Below are positions 26,665-35,428 of a stretch of 64,000 nt of DNA, in pieces (position 1 is the stretch's first letter; the number at the start of each line of letters is the position of its first letter). Origin of the DNA: an uncultured Rhizobiaceae group bacterium (GTDB lineage Bacteria > Pseudomonadota > Alphaproteobacteria > Rhizobiales > Rhizobiaceae). The stretch covers positions 62,001-126,000 of the forward strand of contig CALGMR010000013.1 in assembly GCA_937958815.1 (NCBI GenBank), given 5' to 3'. Under the pieces are notes generated by a model. The model was not told the origin of the DNA. It did not search any database and saw only the letters and a program-made list of their open reading frames with translations. A program made the translations under genes and the position numbers.

Positions 26665-27129
26665 TTAAGCCGCGTTTGCTTTCACTTCAGCAATCAACGT
26701 CTCGTAGATGCCATCCACATCTTGGGCGCTTCTTAAGGCATTGAGCTTTTCTTCATCACGCAAAATACGGGCAATTTTTGAGAGTGCTTTTAAGTGATCT
26801 GCACCAGAGCCTTCCGGAGCCAGCAGCATGAAGAAAAGGTCTACGGGTTGATCATCAATCGCGTCAAAAGCAATGGGTTTGCTCACACGCGCGAAAGCTC
26901 CCACAATCCCATCAAGATTAGGAAGCTTGCCATGAGGAATGGCCACACCGTTGCCTGTGCCGGTTGAGCCAAGACGTTCGCGTTGAAGTAAAGTGTCCAG
27001 AATCTCGTGTTCTGTGCACACAACTTTCTTCGCAGCGAGTTCTGCCAGTTCGTGCAGAACCTGCTTCTTAGAATTTGCCTTCAAATTAGCAATAATCATG
27101 TCCGGCAATATTATGCTGGTCAAATCCAT
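26665..27129 (-). CDS. ptsN: PTS IIA-like nitrogen regulatory protein (EIIA-Ntr)
   Basis: This 154-residue protein is the terminal phosphate acceptor of the nitrogen PTS (PtsP-PtsO-PtsN) and regulates potassium, nitrogen and cell-envelope functions by protein contact. The phosphorylated histidine is in NGVAIPHGKLPNL, and ERERLGSTGTGNGVAIPHGK is the family signature. The gene closes the lptC-lptA-lptB-rpoN-hpf-ptsN series found across alphaproteobacteria and lies 60 bases after hpf. Confidence 0.95.
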   Translation of the reverse strand: MDLTSIILPDMIIANLKANSKKQVLHELAELAAKKVVCTEHEILDTLLQRERLGSTGTGNGVAIPHGKLPNLDGIVGAFARVSKPIAFDAIDDQPVDLFFMLLAPEGSGADHLKALSKIARILRDEEKLNALRSAQDVDGIYETLIAEVKANAA

Positions 27130-27189
27130 ATTACGCTCCTATGCCGCGGCTTCGGCATAAACACTTTCTCAGTTTTTTTAGACGCTTAC

Positions 27190-27756
27190 TTAAGCCTTGG
27201 TTGAAGGGTCAATCCAACCAACATTTCCATCTGTTCGACGATAAACCACATTCACCGCTCCGCTGGCGGCATTCTTAAACACATTCACGGGCTGGTCCAT
27301 AAGTTCCAACTGCATGACTGCCATTGCAACCGTTTGGGTGCGAACGCTCATAGAGCTTTCAGCAATAACCAATGGTGCGAAATCTTCTTCAATTTCTTCG
27401 TCTTCAGCAGGCGTAGACATGACAGAATACGCCACTTCGTGGTCGTCCGCATTGTTTCCGCTGTGATGATCTTTCAATTTGCGTTTGTACCGACGTAACC
27501 TTTTCTCGATGCGTTCAGCGGCTTTGTCAAAGCTGGCATGGGCATCAGTTTCACGAGCGCTGGTTTGCAAAATGACGCCAGAATCCAGGTGCAGCATACA
27601 GTCTGCCAAGAAAAATGAACCCTGCTTCTCCATTGTCACATGTCCGCTGAAACCATGACCAAAATACTTGGACACTGCTCCATCAATGCGATCTTCGATC
27701 CGGCCTTTCAGTGCGTCGCCTACGTCCATGTGTTTGCCGGAAATACGAAGTGTCAT
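27190..27756 (-). CDS. hpf: Ribosome hibernation promoting factor, long form
   Basis: This 188-residue protein binds the 30S decoding site in resting cells and dimerises ribosomes to 100S particles. The N-terminal HPF/YfiA domain (1-105) opens LRISGKHMDVGDALKGRIEDRI. The C-terminal domain (about 130-188) has VNVFKNAASGAVNVVYRRTDGNVGWIDP, which marks the long form that dimerises ribosomes on its own. The 225-base gap upstream, after rpoN, probably carries its own promoter. Confidence 0.95.
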   Translation of the reverse strand: MTLRISGKHMDVGDALKGRIEDRIDGAVSKYFGHGFSGHVTMEKQGSFFLADCMLHLDSGVILQTSARETDAHASFDKAAERIEKRLRRYKRKLKDHHSGNNADDHEVAYSVMSTPAEDEEIEEDFAPLVIAESSMSVRTQTVAMAVMQLELMDQPVNVFKNAASGAVNVVYRRTDGNVGWIDPSTKA

Positions 27757-27981
27757 GTGCGGGGACTCCTGTGCAATGAAATAAAGTCATCGACGATTCT
27801 AAGAGAAATCGTTCTTCTGAATTACTCTACAATGATGTGGTGTTTCGAACATAGCTTGACAATGAATTTTTTGTTCGGTCGTAGAACAAAAGTGATTTGT
27901 CTGAACAAGGTTAAGTCTGAATCAGCGCTTCCCTTAATGCGCGCTTATGGGCGAGTCAATCTGGCATAGGGGACAGTTGAA

Positions 27982-29544
27982 CTATCCTCGAGACGCAATT
28001 GCCGCGACCGCAGCTTTCTTTTCGCGTCTGCGCTGTACCGACGAGGGGATGTTCATAGATTCCCGATATTTCGCAATGGTTCTGCGCGCAATATCGATAC
28101 CATTAGATTTCAACAACATAACAATTGAATCGTCACTCAAAACTGCAGCGGCTGTTTCATTGTCAATCATATCTTTGATACGGGCGCGCACGGCTGCCGA
28201 TGAGTGACCTTCGCCATCTTCGGTGCTGGCAATGTTTGTGGTGAAAAAATATTTCAGTTCAAACAAACCGCGCGGCGTCATCATATATTTGTTGCTGGTG
28301 ACTCGGCTTACGGAAGATTCATGCATTTCAATTTCGTCAGCAACTGTTTTCAAAGTCAGCGGGCGGAGTTGTTGAATGCCATGCACGAGAAAGGCGTCTT
28401 GTTGTTTGACGATTTCTCGCGCTGTTTTCAATATGGTTTGCGCGCGTTGGTCGAGACTTTTTGTGAGCCAACTCGCGGTTTGCAAACACTGGGCGAGAAA
28501 CTCTTTGTCACTGTCGTTGCTGAGTTTGTCGGATACGTTTGTTGCATATGTGTTGTTCACCAGAACACGGGGCAGGGTGTCGCTGTTGAGCTCAATATTC
28601 CAAGACCCGTCATTGGCCTCAGTGACGAAAACGTCGGGCACAACGTGTTGCACAGGGCCTGATTCAAATGCCGTACCCGGTTTGGGGTCAAGGGTTTGAA
28701 TTTCAACGAGCGCGTCGTGCAGGTCTTCAATATCCAAGCCGGAAATTTGTTTTAAGGATTCAAAGTCGCGTTTTGCAAGAAGATCAATATTGTCGATGAT
28801 GCATTCAATGCCCGGATCAAGACGCTTTAGATCGGCCAATTGGAGCCTCAGACACTCTGCCAAGTTGCGCGCTCCAATTCCGCAGGGCTCAAAACTCTGC
28901 AGCAAAGCAAGTGCTGGCCCCATTTGAACCTCGGTTGTTCCAAGTCTTTCTGCGAGTTCAGCCAAATCAACGCGCAAATACCCAGCTTCATCCAGCCCAT
29001 CTATCAATTCGCGGGTGATCAGATTGGTTTGCTTGCTGGCTCCAGACATGGCCAGCTGCTCATTCAGGTGATCGCGCAACGTGACAGCGTCTGCTGTGTA
29101 ATCACTGACTTGTTGATCGTGCACGGAAGCTTTGCCAGAAATTTGAATGCCGTCACTGGCAACATGATGGTTTTCGCTGTTTTCAAGTGCAGATTTTTCA
29201 GGGCTTTCTTTCCGGTAGTCTTGTTCGTCAGGAAATTCATTTTCCAGGCTGGTGCCGAGATTTTCAGACAAACTGCTTGCGCTGGTCTCTAATTGGTCGT
29301 TGTCCGTCAGGCTGCGCGGCGTCTCTAAGTCTGAGGCAGGGGCATCGGTTTGCTCTCGCAATTCAGTCGGAGCATTGTCGCTTTGAATATCATTTTCCAG
29401 AAAGGGGTTGCGTTCCAGTTCAGTTTCAACGAACGCAGCCAATTCGATGTTGGACATGGTGAGCAGCTTGATGGACTGGCTCAATTGAGGGGTCATTACC
29501 AGTGACTGGCTCTGACGCATCGCAATTTTTTGAGACAGCCCCAT
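27982..29544 (-). CDS. rpoN: RNA polymerase sigma-54 factor
   Basis: RpoN directs RNA polymerase to -24/-12 promoters and needs an enhancer-binding AAA+ activator. The 520-residue product has the glutamine-rich region I (QKIAMRQSQSLVMTPQLSQSIKLL), an acidic region II (about 55-150), the core-binding domain, and the C-terminal RpoN box ARRTIAKYRESMNIPSS. Length is normal for alphaproteobacteria. It lies about 120 bases downstream of lptB in the conserved order. Confidence 0.97.
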   Translation of the reverse strand: MGLSQKIAMRQSQSLVMTPQLSQSIKLLTMSNIELAAFVETELERNPFLENDIQSDNAPTELREQTDAPASDLETPRSLTDNDQLETSASSLSENLGTSLENEFPDEQDYRKESPEKSALENSENHHVASDGIQISGKASVHDQQVSDYTADAVTLRDHLNEQLAMSGASKQTNLITRELIDGLDEAGYLRVDLAELAERLGTTEVQMGPALALLQSFEPCGIGARNLAECLRLQLADLKRLDPGIECIIDNIDLLAKRDFESLKQISGLDIEDLHDALVEIQTLDPKPGTAFESGPVQHVVPDVFVTEANDGSWNIELNSDTLPRVLVNNTYATNVSDKLSNDSDKEFLAQCLQTASWLTKSLDQRAQTILKTAREIVKQQDAFLVHGIQQLRPLTLKTVADEIEMHESSVSRVTSNKYMMTPRGLFELKYFFTTNIASTEDGEGHSSAAVRARIKDMIDNETAAAVLSDDSIVMLLKSNGIDIARRTIAKYRESMNIPSSVQRRREKKAAVAAIASRG

Positions 29545-29665
29545 ACAACAATTCCGAATGAAAATCCGGACACTCCGCAGCAGTTAATCTGGCTGGTCAA
29601 AACCGCACCAGCAATTTCCATGCCAATTTACGTTGGTTTGCTGAAAAAATGCAAGCTTCGTGTGT

Positions 29666-30502
29666 TTATAAGGTAAACTGATCGCCAAGATACAAACGGC
29701 GCACGTCTGGATTTTGTACGATTTCTTCAGGTCTGCCGTGGGTCAAAACCTCTCCTGATGCAATGATATAGGCTCGATCAATCAACCCCAAGGTTTCACG
29801 CACATTGTGGTCTGTAATGAGCACCCCAATCCCCCGTTTGGTTAGGTGGCGCACAAGGTCCTGAATGTCCCCTACGGCAATGGGGTCAACACCCGCGAAA
29901 GGTTCATCCAAAAGCATGAATGCAGGGCTTGAGGCCAAGGCGCGTGCGATTTCCAATCGTCTTCGCTCTCCGCCAGATAAGGCAATTGATGGCGATTTCC
30001 GCAAATGTGTGATCTTGAATTCATCCAGAAGACTGTCAAGTTTCTTTGCCCGCTCTTTTGCGCTCTTTTCCACCACTTGCAGAACGGCTTTTATGTTGTC
30101 TTCAACAGACAAGCCGCGAAAAATGGAAGCCTCTTGCGGCAAGTAACCAATGCCAAGTCTTGCGCGCCGATACATTGGCATGGCAGTCACATCATGACCG
30201 TCTAGCTCAATCGTGCCAGCATCAGGCTTCACGAGGCCAGTAATCATGTAAAAGCAAGTGGTTTTGCCAGCGCCATTGGGGCCAAGCAGGCCAACCGATT
30301 CACCGCGGCGAACCCCCAAGCTTGCACCGTTTACAACTGTGCGTTTGCTGTATGTTTTCATCAACCCGCGCGCCAGCAAAACGCCTTCTCGAGACGTTTG
30401 TGGCTGGGTGGGTTGGTTGGATTGAACAACAGCAGGGGCTGCGACGACTTCGGCGACCGCATCTGCAGCTTCGCTCTTTTTTCGAAGAGATGGAAACTTC
30501 AT
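29666..30502 (-). CDS. lptB: LPS export ABC transporter ATPase LptB
   Basis: LptB powers extraction of lipopolysaccharide from the inner membrane with LptF/G. The 278-residue product has an unusual 38-residue Ala/Gln-rich N-terminal extension, then the ATPase domain. That domain contains Walker A GLLGPNGAGKTT, Q-loop YLPQEASIF, signature SGGERRRLEIARAL, Walker B FMLLDEPFAGVDP and the switch ITDHNV. Downstream of lptA by seven bases. Confidence 0.95.
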   Translation of the reverse strand: MKFPSLRKKSEAADAVAEVVAAPAVVQSNQPTQPQTSREGVLLARGLMKTYSKRTVVNGASLGVRRGESVGLLGPNGAGKTTCFYMITGLVKPDAGTIELDGHDVTAMPMYRRARLGIGYLPQEASIFRGLSVEDNIKAVLQVVEKSAKERAKKLDSLLDEFKITHLRKSPSIALSGGERRRLEIARALASSPAFMLLDEPFAGVDPIAVGDIQDLVRHLTKRGIGVLITDHNVRETLGLIDRAYIIASGEVLTHGRPEEIVQNPDVRRLYLGDQFTL

Positions 30503-30509
30503 AAAAAGA

Positions 30510-31058
30510 TCAATTTTTCTTTCTTTGGCTTCCGGGAATGAACACGGTTGTCACACGTCCCTTTTTCTTCGAGCAGGCTTTTATTTTGGCAAGATTGGTC
30601 TTCAAATTTGCTTCTAGACGACATCCTTTGGCAATGTTCTTGCCTTGGCTGACCACCACATTGCCGTCGAGAATGATGTCCTCGCTTTTTACATAAAACA
30701 CTCCTTTGTCGGCCTGCGCTGTGTTGCCTTTGGATGTCGCAACCAAACCGCCGCTTAGATTGAGTTGTTTGATGTCGCCCTGTCCACCTTCACCATCTTT
30801 GTCATAAATAACATCAAGACGACTGGTGGTGATGAGGCTGGCGCCTTGGCGAATTTTTACATTGCCTTTGTAGATCGCTGTAGATTTAGCATCGATGACT
30901 TCCAATTCATCAGCTTCAATTTGAATTGGGTCTTTGCTGTTCTGTTTGAAACCATTGAACGCGCCGCCAGACACTTGTGCATGTGCAAAGCTTGCGAACA
31001 GGATCATAAACAATAAAGCACAAGCGCTTTTGAAAGAGGTTTTGAAAAGCAATTGCAT
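30510..31058 (-). CDS. lptA: Periplasmic LPS-transport protein LptA
   Basis: LptA forms the periplasmic bridge that carries lipopolysaccharide to LptD. The 182-residue product has a signal peptide (residues 1-27, cleavage near SFAHA-QV) and an OstA/LptA beta-jellyroll: QIEADELEVIDAKSTAIYKGNVKIRQGASLITTSRLDV, later VFYVKSEDIILDGNVVVSQGKN. A basic, lysine-rich C-terminus follows. Four bases separate it from lptC, so the genes form one operon. Confidence 0.92.
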   Translation of the reverse strand: MQLLFKTSFKSACALLFMILFASFAHAQVSGGAFNGFKQNSKDPIQIEADELEVIDAKSTAIYKGNVKIRQGASLITTSRLDVIYDKDGEGGQGDIKQLNLSGGLVATSKGNTAQADKGVFYVKSEDIILDGNVVVSQGKNIAKGCRLEANLKTNLAKIKACSKKKGRVTTVFIPGSQRKKN

Positions 31059-31062
31059 CAGG

Positions 31063-31854
31063 CTAATTTCCTTCGGGTTTCAATTTTGACTCGTCGATGG
31101 ATTTTTCACCGCGCGATATTGGTTTGCGAATGGTCATGCGCACACGGTTCTTAAACACGATGCGCGCACCATTGTCTTCAACTGTCACTGAATCTGCACT
31201 CAGGTCCGTATCTTGTGAGGTGACAAAAACCGGTTTAGAGCTTTGCATCGTACCCGTTTTCATGTCGATGTTCGCTTCTTCCAGTTTTATATCCATACCG
31301 CGCGCGCCTTTAATGAGCACGTTATCGCGCAAAACAAGCTTTTCAGTATCTGAATTGTAGACACCATTGTCTGCTGTGACATCTGCCATGTTTTTTTCAT
31401 CCATGGGAACGAGAGCATCAATCGATTCCAGCACAATCATGCCTGGTGTTTTCAGATCTTGGATAGCGCGGCTCGCTTTAACGTCGTAGGCGCGGTTGTT
31501 TTTATCAAACCCTGCCATTTTGGGCTCTTTCATCACCAGTTTGCCATCTTCTAAAGATGACCCGCTGACTTCGACTTCAACATTGGGCACGAATGACACC
31601 ATGGCGGAAGCGCCGAATCCGAAAACCAAGAGCAAAGCAGTGAGCGGCAGCAGCTTTTTGAGCTTTGACACACGGCTTGAATGCGCGCGCGCGACCTGAA
31701 AATCTTGTTCGGAACGTTGATTGGCAAATTTTGGGGCTACTTTTTGCGGTGCAACAGAGGTTGGAGCCGCAGCGGAAGCTGTGGCAACCGATCCGTCAGT
31801 TTGCGCTGCTGGACGAATGGCCAAAGCAGGCTGATCTGCAAATTGTGCTGTCAT
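31063..31854 (-). CDS. lptC: LPS export protein LptC
   Basis: LptC is the bitopic inner-membrane protein linking LptB2FG to LptA. The 263-residue product has a cytoplasmic N-terminus of about 65 residues, one membrane segment (LLPLTALLLVFGFGASAMVSF, about 68-88) and a periplasmic jellyroll with MADVTADNGVYNSDTEKLVLRDNVLI. The long N-terminal tail is typical of Rhizobiales. The gene follows RNase D by 100 bases. Confidence 0.9.
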   Translation of the reverse strand: MTAQFADQPALAIRPAAQTDGSVATASAAAPTSVAPQKVAPKFANQRSEQDFQVARAHSSRVSKLKKLLPLTALLLVFGFGASAMVSFVPNVEVEVSGSSLEDGKLVMKEPKMAGFDKNNRAYDVKASRAIQDLKTPGMIVLESIDALVPMDEKNMADVTADNGVYNSDTEKLVLRDNVLIKGARGMDIKLEEANIDMKTGTMQSSKPVFVTSQDTDLSADSVTVEDNGARIVFKNRVRMTIRKPISRGEKSIDESKLKPEGN

Positions 31855-31954
31855 GCCATGCCTTTCAATACAACCACCATAAAACCGTACGATCTTTCAC
31901 ACATATAATGAGGAGATTTTAGGGCCAATTCTTTTAAACCTAACAGAAAGTCTG

Positions 31955-32569
31955 TTAAGAATGGGCGAATATGTCTGTTTCTTCCCAGCCCGCCAGGTCG
32001 AGCAAGCAGCGTTGGGGCAGAAATTGAAAGCAAGATTGGGCTAGATCTGTGCGTTCTTCGCGCTCCAGGCGTTTGTCGAGTTCTTCCACCAAACGATGCA
32101 GATAGAGCACATCTGAAGCTGCGTATTCCTGCTGAGCTTTGGACAATTCTTCAGCGGCCCAATCTGACGATTGTTGTTGCTTGGAAAGATCAACGCCGAT
32201 GAGTTCGCGCGTTAGATCCTTCAAACCGTGGCGGTCTGTATATGTTCGCGTCAATTTAGAAGCGATTTTCGTGCAATACACATTTTCGCACAACGCACCA
32301 AAAGCGTTGTACAAGACCGCAATGTCAAAACGTCCAAAGTGGAAAATCTTTGTCACATCATTGTCGTTGAGCAGTTTTTCGATGTTTGGTGCCGACGTTT
32401 GACCTTTAGCGATTTGCACCACGTCTGCGCTGCCATCGCCAGGCGACAATTGAACCACGCAAAGACGATCTCGGTGTGGGTTGAGCCCAAGAGTTTCGGT
32501 ATCAATCGCCACTGATCCTGAATAATTGGCAAGATCTGGCAAATCGCCTTTGTGCATTCGAATGGTCAA
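31955..32569 (-). CDS. rnd: Ribonuclease D (3'-5' exonuclease domain only)
   Basis: This 204-residue DEDD-family exonuclease trims RNA 3' ends, including tRNA precursors. Motifs are VAIDTETLGLNP (Exo I with the DxE pair), FHFGRFDIAVLYNAFG (Exo II) and YAASDVLYLHRLVEEL (Exo III with Tyr and Asp). The HRDC domains of E. coli RNase D are missing, as is usual for the short alphaproteobacterial form next to lptC. Confidence 0.92.
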   Translation of the reverse strand: MTIRMHKGDLPDLANYSGSVAIDTETLGLNPHRDRLCVVQLSPGDGSADVVQIAKGQTSAPNIEKLLNDNDVTKIFHFGRFDIAVLYNAFGALCENVYCTKIASKLTRTYTDRHGLKDLTRELIGVDLSKQQQSSDWAAEELSKAQQEYAASDVLYLHRLVEELDKRLEREERTDLAQSCFQFLPQRCLLDLAGWEETDIFAHS

Positions 32570-32685
32570 AGCAATAGTTCCTGTTTGGTGTTGTGCCCTT
32601 CATGCCAAAGCGGGCGCAAAAAGCAAGTCAAACGCGGTTTTCAATTTGAAAAGGGGAGGAGGTGGTCAGCACTTTCACAGCCAAT

Positions 32686-33948
32686 TCAAACATGTGATTT
32701 GACGACGCCTTCGGCTATCCAATTGTCCAATACGGCAAGCGCTGCATTGGCGAACTCTTCATCATTGATGTGGCAGTCGAGTTCTTGATACTGAACAGGT
32801 GCAGAAAACGCCTTGCGCATTTCATCCAAGAATTCTGCAAAAGCTTCTGGGTCGTAAGTGTCACCACCTTCGCGATCCCATTCTTCAATGCCTTTGTTGG
32901 GCATTAACACGTGAACAGGCGCTTTGCTTTGCGACAAACGCTTGGCCATTTCCTGCGCAGTTTCTCGCCGCTCAGAGCCGTTTAAGCCAGCAGACTTCAC
33001 TAATCGATTGTGGGCATGGAACGGCCTGTCTTGAAAACGTTCGGGAATTTCCTGCCATCCGGCAAAATCGATAAGATCAAGACACCCAGGCGCAACGATT
33101 TGTGGAACTCCTGCTTTGCCAGCATTGAGGAGACGATCCGCACCGCCATTTGCAACGGAACCAGCCAACAAGTTGCCCAATTCAGCAAGTGCAAAATCCA
33201 TGACACACACAAACCCGGCTTCAGACGCAATGCTTTCAAATGCCATGCCACCCATGCCAGTTGCGTGGAAGACTGCGACTTCAAACCCACGCTTTTCCAA
33301 CTCAGGTTTGAGAATTTTTTGATACCGCAAACATGACGTGCCCAACGCCGTCATGCCGATAATCGGTTTTTTACCATTGGGTGGTTCTACAGCGCGCGCC
33401 GCACCAAGAACCGCTCCTGCGGCTTGGCTCAATGAAGACTTGCAAAGAGAATTCAAACCATAAAGGCCGCCTGCCCAGAGGATCATTTGGATATCTGCGG
33501 TGAGGCGTTCTGGCGGAATTAATGGCGAGAAGGATACAGTAGAAACCACATATTTTGGCACGCCAATCGGCAAAGCGGCACAGACATCCAAGGCCAGATC
33601 TGTGCCCATTGTTCCGCCCAAAATCACAACACCATCGAATTCGCCTGCGGCAAATTTTGTCTTGGTGAGCGCGCAAGCGCCATTGGTCATGATTTGCATG
33701 GCGCTGTTTTCATCGCCACTGTCGATCACGCTTTGTATTGTGTGACCTGCCGCTTCTGCCACATCGTGTTTTGAAATATCGGTCGGTTTTTCCGGTTCGC
33801 CCAACACACTCACATCCATGGTCAAGCTGCCGCCCCCCATGGCTTCAATGCGCGCGACCATATATTCGAGTTCATCGTTCTTTGTGTCGTAGGTGCCAAC
33901 CACCAGTATCGTTTTATCTCTCACGGTCGATTTCTCCAAAATGGGCAC
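32686..33948 (-). CDS. Tm-1-like ATP-binding (UPF0261) family protein
   Basis: This 420-residue protein opens ILVVGTYDTKNDELEYMVARIEAMGG and has GVVILGGTMGTDLALDVCAALPIGVPK and KPIIGMTALGTSCLRYQK. These are characteristic of the UPF0261 family, related to the tomato Tm-1 resistance protein. FHATGMGGMAFESIA belongs to the second domain. Bacterial members bind ATP and are linked to small-acid or aromatic catabolism, but the reaction is not defined. It stands alone here. The 197 bases upstream are shared with the divergent metal-uptake operon. Confidence 0.85.
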   Translation of the reverse strand: MPILEKSTVRDKTILVVGTYDTKNDELEYMVARIEAMGGGSLTMDVSVLGEPEKPTDISKHDVAEAAGHTIQSVIDSGDENSAMQIMTNGACALTKTKFAAGEFDGVVILGGTMGTDLALDVCAALPIGVPKYVVSTVSFSPLIPPERLTADIQMILWAGGLYGLNSLCKSSLSQAAGAVLGAARAVEPPNGKKPIIGMTALGTSCLRYQKILKPELEKRGFEVAVFHATGMGGMAFESIASEAGFVCVMDFALAELGNLLAGSVANGGADRLLNAGKAGVPQIVAPGCLDLIDFAGWQEIPERFQDRPFHAHNRLVKSAGLNGSERRETAQEMAKRLSQSKAPVHVLMPNKGIEEWDREGGDTYDPEAFAEFLDEMRKAFSAPVQYQELDCHINDEEFANAALAVLDNWIAEGVVKSHV

Positions 33949-34049
33949 TCACAGCTTCGCAATAATACATCGAATTCTTTCCTATGATCGGCATTTGCAA
34001 AAACAAACGTGTCGCACTGAAATGTGCGTGATCATTGCACAAATTGCCA

Positions 34050-34064
34050 TATTCAATTTGAATA
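34050..34064. promoter_or_regulatory. Palindrome upstream of the Zrg-like operon
   Basis: TATTCAATTTGAATA is a perfect 7-bp inverted repeat with a one-base centre, 80 bases before the DUF2796 start. A Zur-type repressor site would be expected at a zinc-regulated operon and is AT-rich and dyadic, but this does not match the alphaproteobacterial Zur consensus I know. I propose it only as a candidate operator. Confidence 0.35.
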
Positions 34065-34145
34065 ACAACCAAGAACAGTGTTTTGTGAGGTTAGCAAACA
34101 TAAAATTCTGACAACAAACCACAAATCAATAACAGGAATTTTCTC

Positions 34146-34673
34146 ATGGACAGTCGACTATCCCACACCATCGTTTTTGTTGCTGGTCTCTCTTTAGCCG
34201 GAGCAGCTTTTGCGTCCGATGAAACCCGCGAATTGGACAGTCATGAGCACGGTCATGTGAAGTTGGAAATTGCGATTGAAAAAGATCAAATGAACATTGC
34301 GATGGAAGCGCCGGGGGAGAGCATAGTCGGGTTTGAACATGCTGCCAAAACGACCAAGCAAAAAGCAGCGGTAAAAGCTGCCGAGAAACAGTTGTTGGAT
34401 GCAGGCGCACTATTCGTTTTGCCCGCAAATGCTGGTTGTGAGGTCACATCATCGAAGGCTGAATTACACCAGCATGGCAAACACAATGAGTTTGAAGCAT
34501 CTTATGCTTTTAAGTGCTCAAACATCTCTGAGTTGAAAAAAGTGGAGACAAACCTGTTTTCGATTTATCCTGCCATAGAAGAAATCGATGTGGATTACAT
34601 TTCACCCAATGGCCAAGGCAGCGCAGAATTGGAAGCGGATTTCCCGGCTGTTGTTTTCGCGCCTGCCAGCTAA
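34146..34673 (+). CDS. DUF2796 / ZrgA-family periplasmic metal-binding protein
   Basis: This 175-residue protein has a signal peptide (cleavage near AGAAFA-SD, residue 22). A His-rich opening follows in the mature protein (LDSHEHGHVKLEIAIEKDQMNI), then MEAPGESIVGFEHA and HQHGKHNEFEASYAFKC. This is the DUF2796 (ZrgA) family, named from zinc-regulated genes of Vibrio. The His clusters suggest zinc or copper binding. It heads a four-gene operon with an ABC ATPase, an FtsX-like permease and a DUF3299 protein, as in the Vibrio zrg set. Confidence 0.82.
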   Translation: MDSRLSHTIVFVAGLSLAGAAFASDETRELDSHEHGHVKLEIAIEKDQMNIAMEAPGESIVGFEHAAKTTKQKAAVKAAEKQLLDAGALFVLPANAGCEVTSSKAELHQHGKHNEFEASYAFKCSNISELKKVETNLFSIYPAIEEIDVDYISPNGQGSAELEADFPAVVFAPAS

Positions 34674-34708
34674 AGAGTTGAATTCTATTTTCATGGGCGG
34701 GGCGCTTT

Positions 34709-35428
34709 ATGCCTGAGATAAGCCGAAACGCTGGGGTTGGAACATCTGTTGCGACCCTTGCCATGAGCGATGTTAAATTTGCCTATTCGGCAACGGCTTT
34801 CAGTTTGGAAATTGATCAGTTTGAAATGCGTGCTGGAGAACGTGTGTTTTTGCGCGGTCCTTCAGGCACAGGCAAAACAACGTTCCTATCTCTGGCGACT
34901 GGTTTGCTTGAGGCGGGCTCGGGAAGCATTGCAATTGCAGGGCGTCAAATGCCCAAAAAAGCGTCTGCACGCGATGCTTTGCGGGCTGATGCTGTGGGCA
35001 TTATACACCAGCAGTTCAACCTATTGCCCTATCTCGATACACTGTCGAATGTGTTGCTGCCGATTGCGTTTGGCCGCGATGTCGGAACGTCAGACAACCA
35101 ATCTTTTGCGCGCGACTTGTTGAAGAGGTTGGGCGTGCCAACAGCTTTGCATGGTGCTCGCGCTGGAACTCTCTCGGTTGGTCAACAGCAACGGGTTGCG
35201 ATTGCGCGCGCGTTGCTAGGCCGACCTGCCTTGGTGGTTGCAGATGAACCAACCAGCGCATTGGATAGTGACACAAGAGATGCTTTTATGGATGTCTTGT
35301 TTGATTGCGTCGAAGATGCAGGGTCGAGCCTGTTGATGGTGAGCCATGACCCGGCAATCGGAAAGCGTTTTGAGCGCGCCATTGACCTTCGCGATATTGC
35401 CAAAGTGACACCCGAGGCGAATATATGA
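34709..35428 (+). CDS. ABC transporter ATPase of the Zrg-like system
   Basis: This 239-residue ATPase belongs to the LolD/MacB-like group. Walker A is RGPSGTGKTTFLSLATGLL, Q-loop IIHQQFNLLPYLDTLSNV, signature LSVGQQQRVAIARALL and Walker B ALVVADEPTSALD, with a switch His in MVSHDP. It pairs with the following FtsX-like permease, whose ATG overlaps its stop (ATGA). ATG 34763 is an alternative start. Confidence 0.9.
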   Translation: MPEISRNAGVGTSVATLAMSDVKFAYSATAFSLEIDQFEMRAGERVFLRGPSGTGKTTFLSLATGLLEAGSGSIAIAGRQMPKKASARDALRADAVGIIHQQFNLLPYLDTLSNVLLPIAFGRDVGTSDNQSFARDLLKRLGVPTALHGARAGTLSVGQQQRVAIARALLGRPALVVADEPTSALDSDTRDAFMDVLFDCVEDAGSSLLMVSHDPAIGKRFERAIDLRDIAKVTPEANI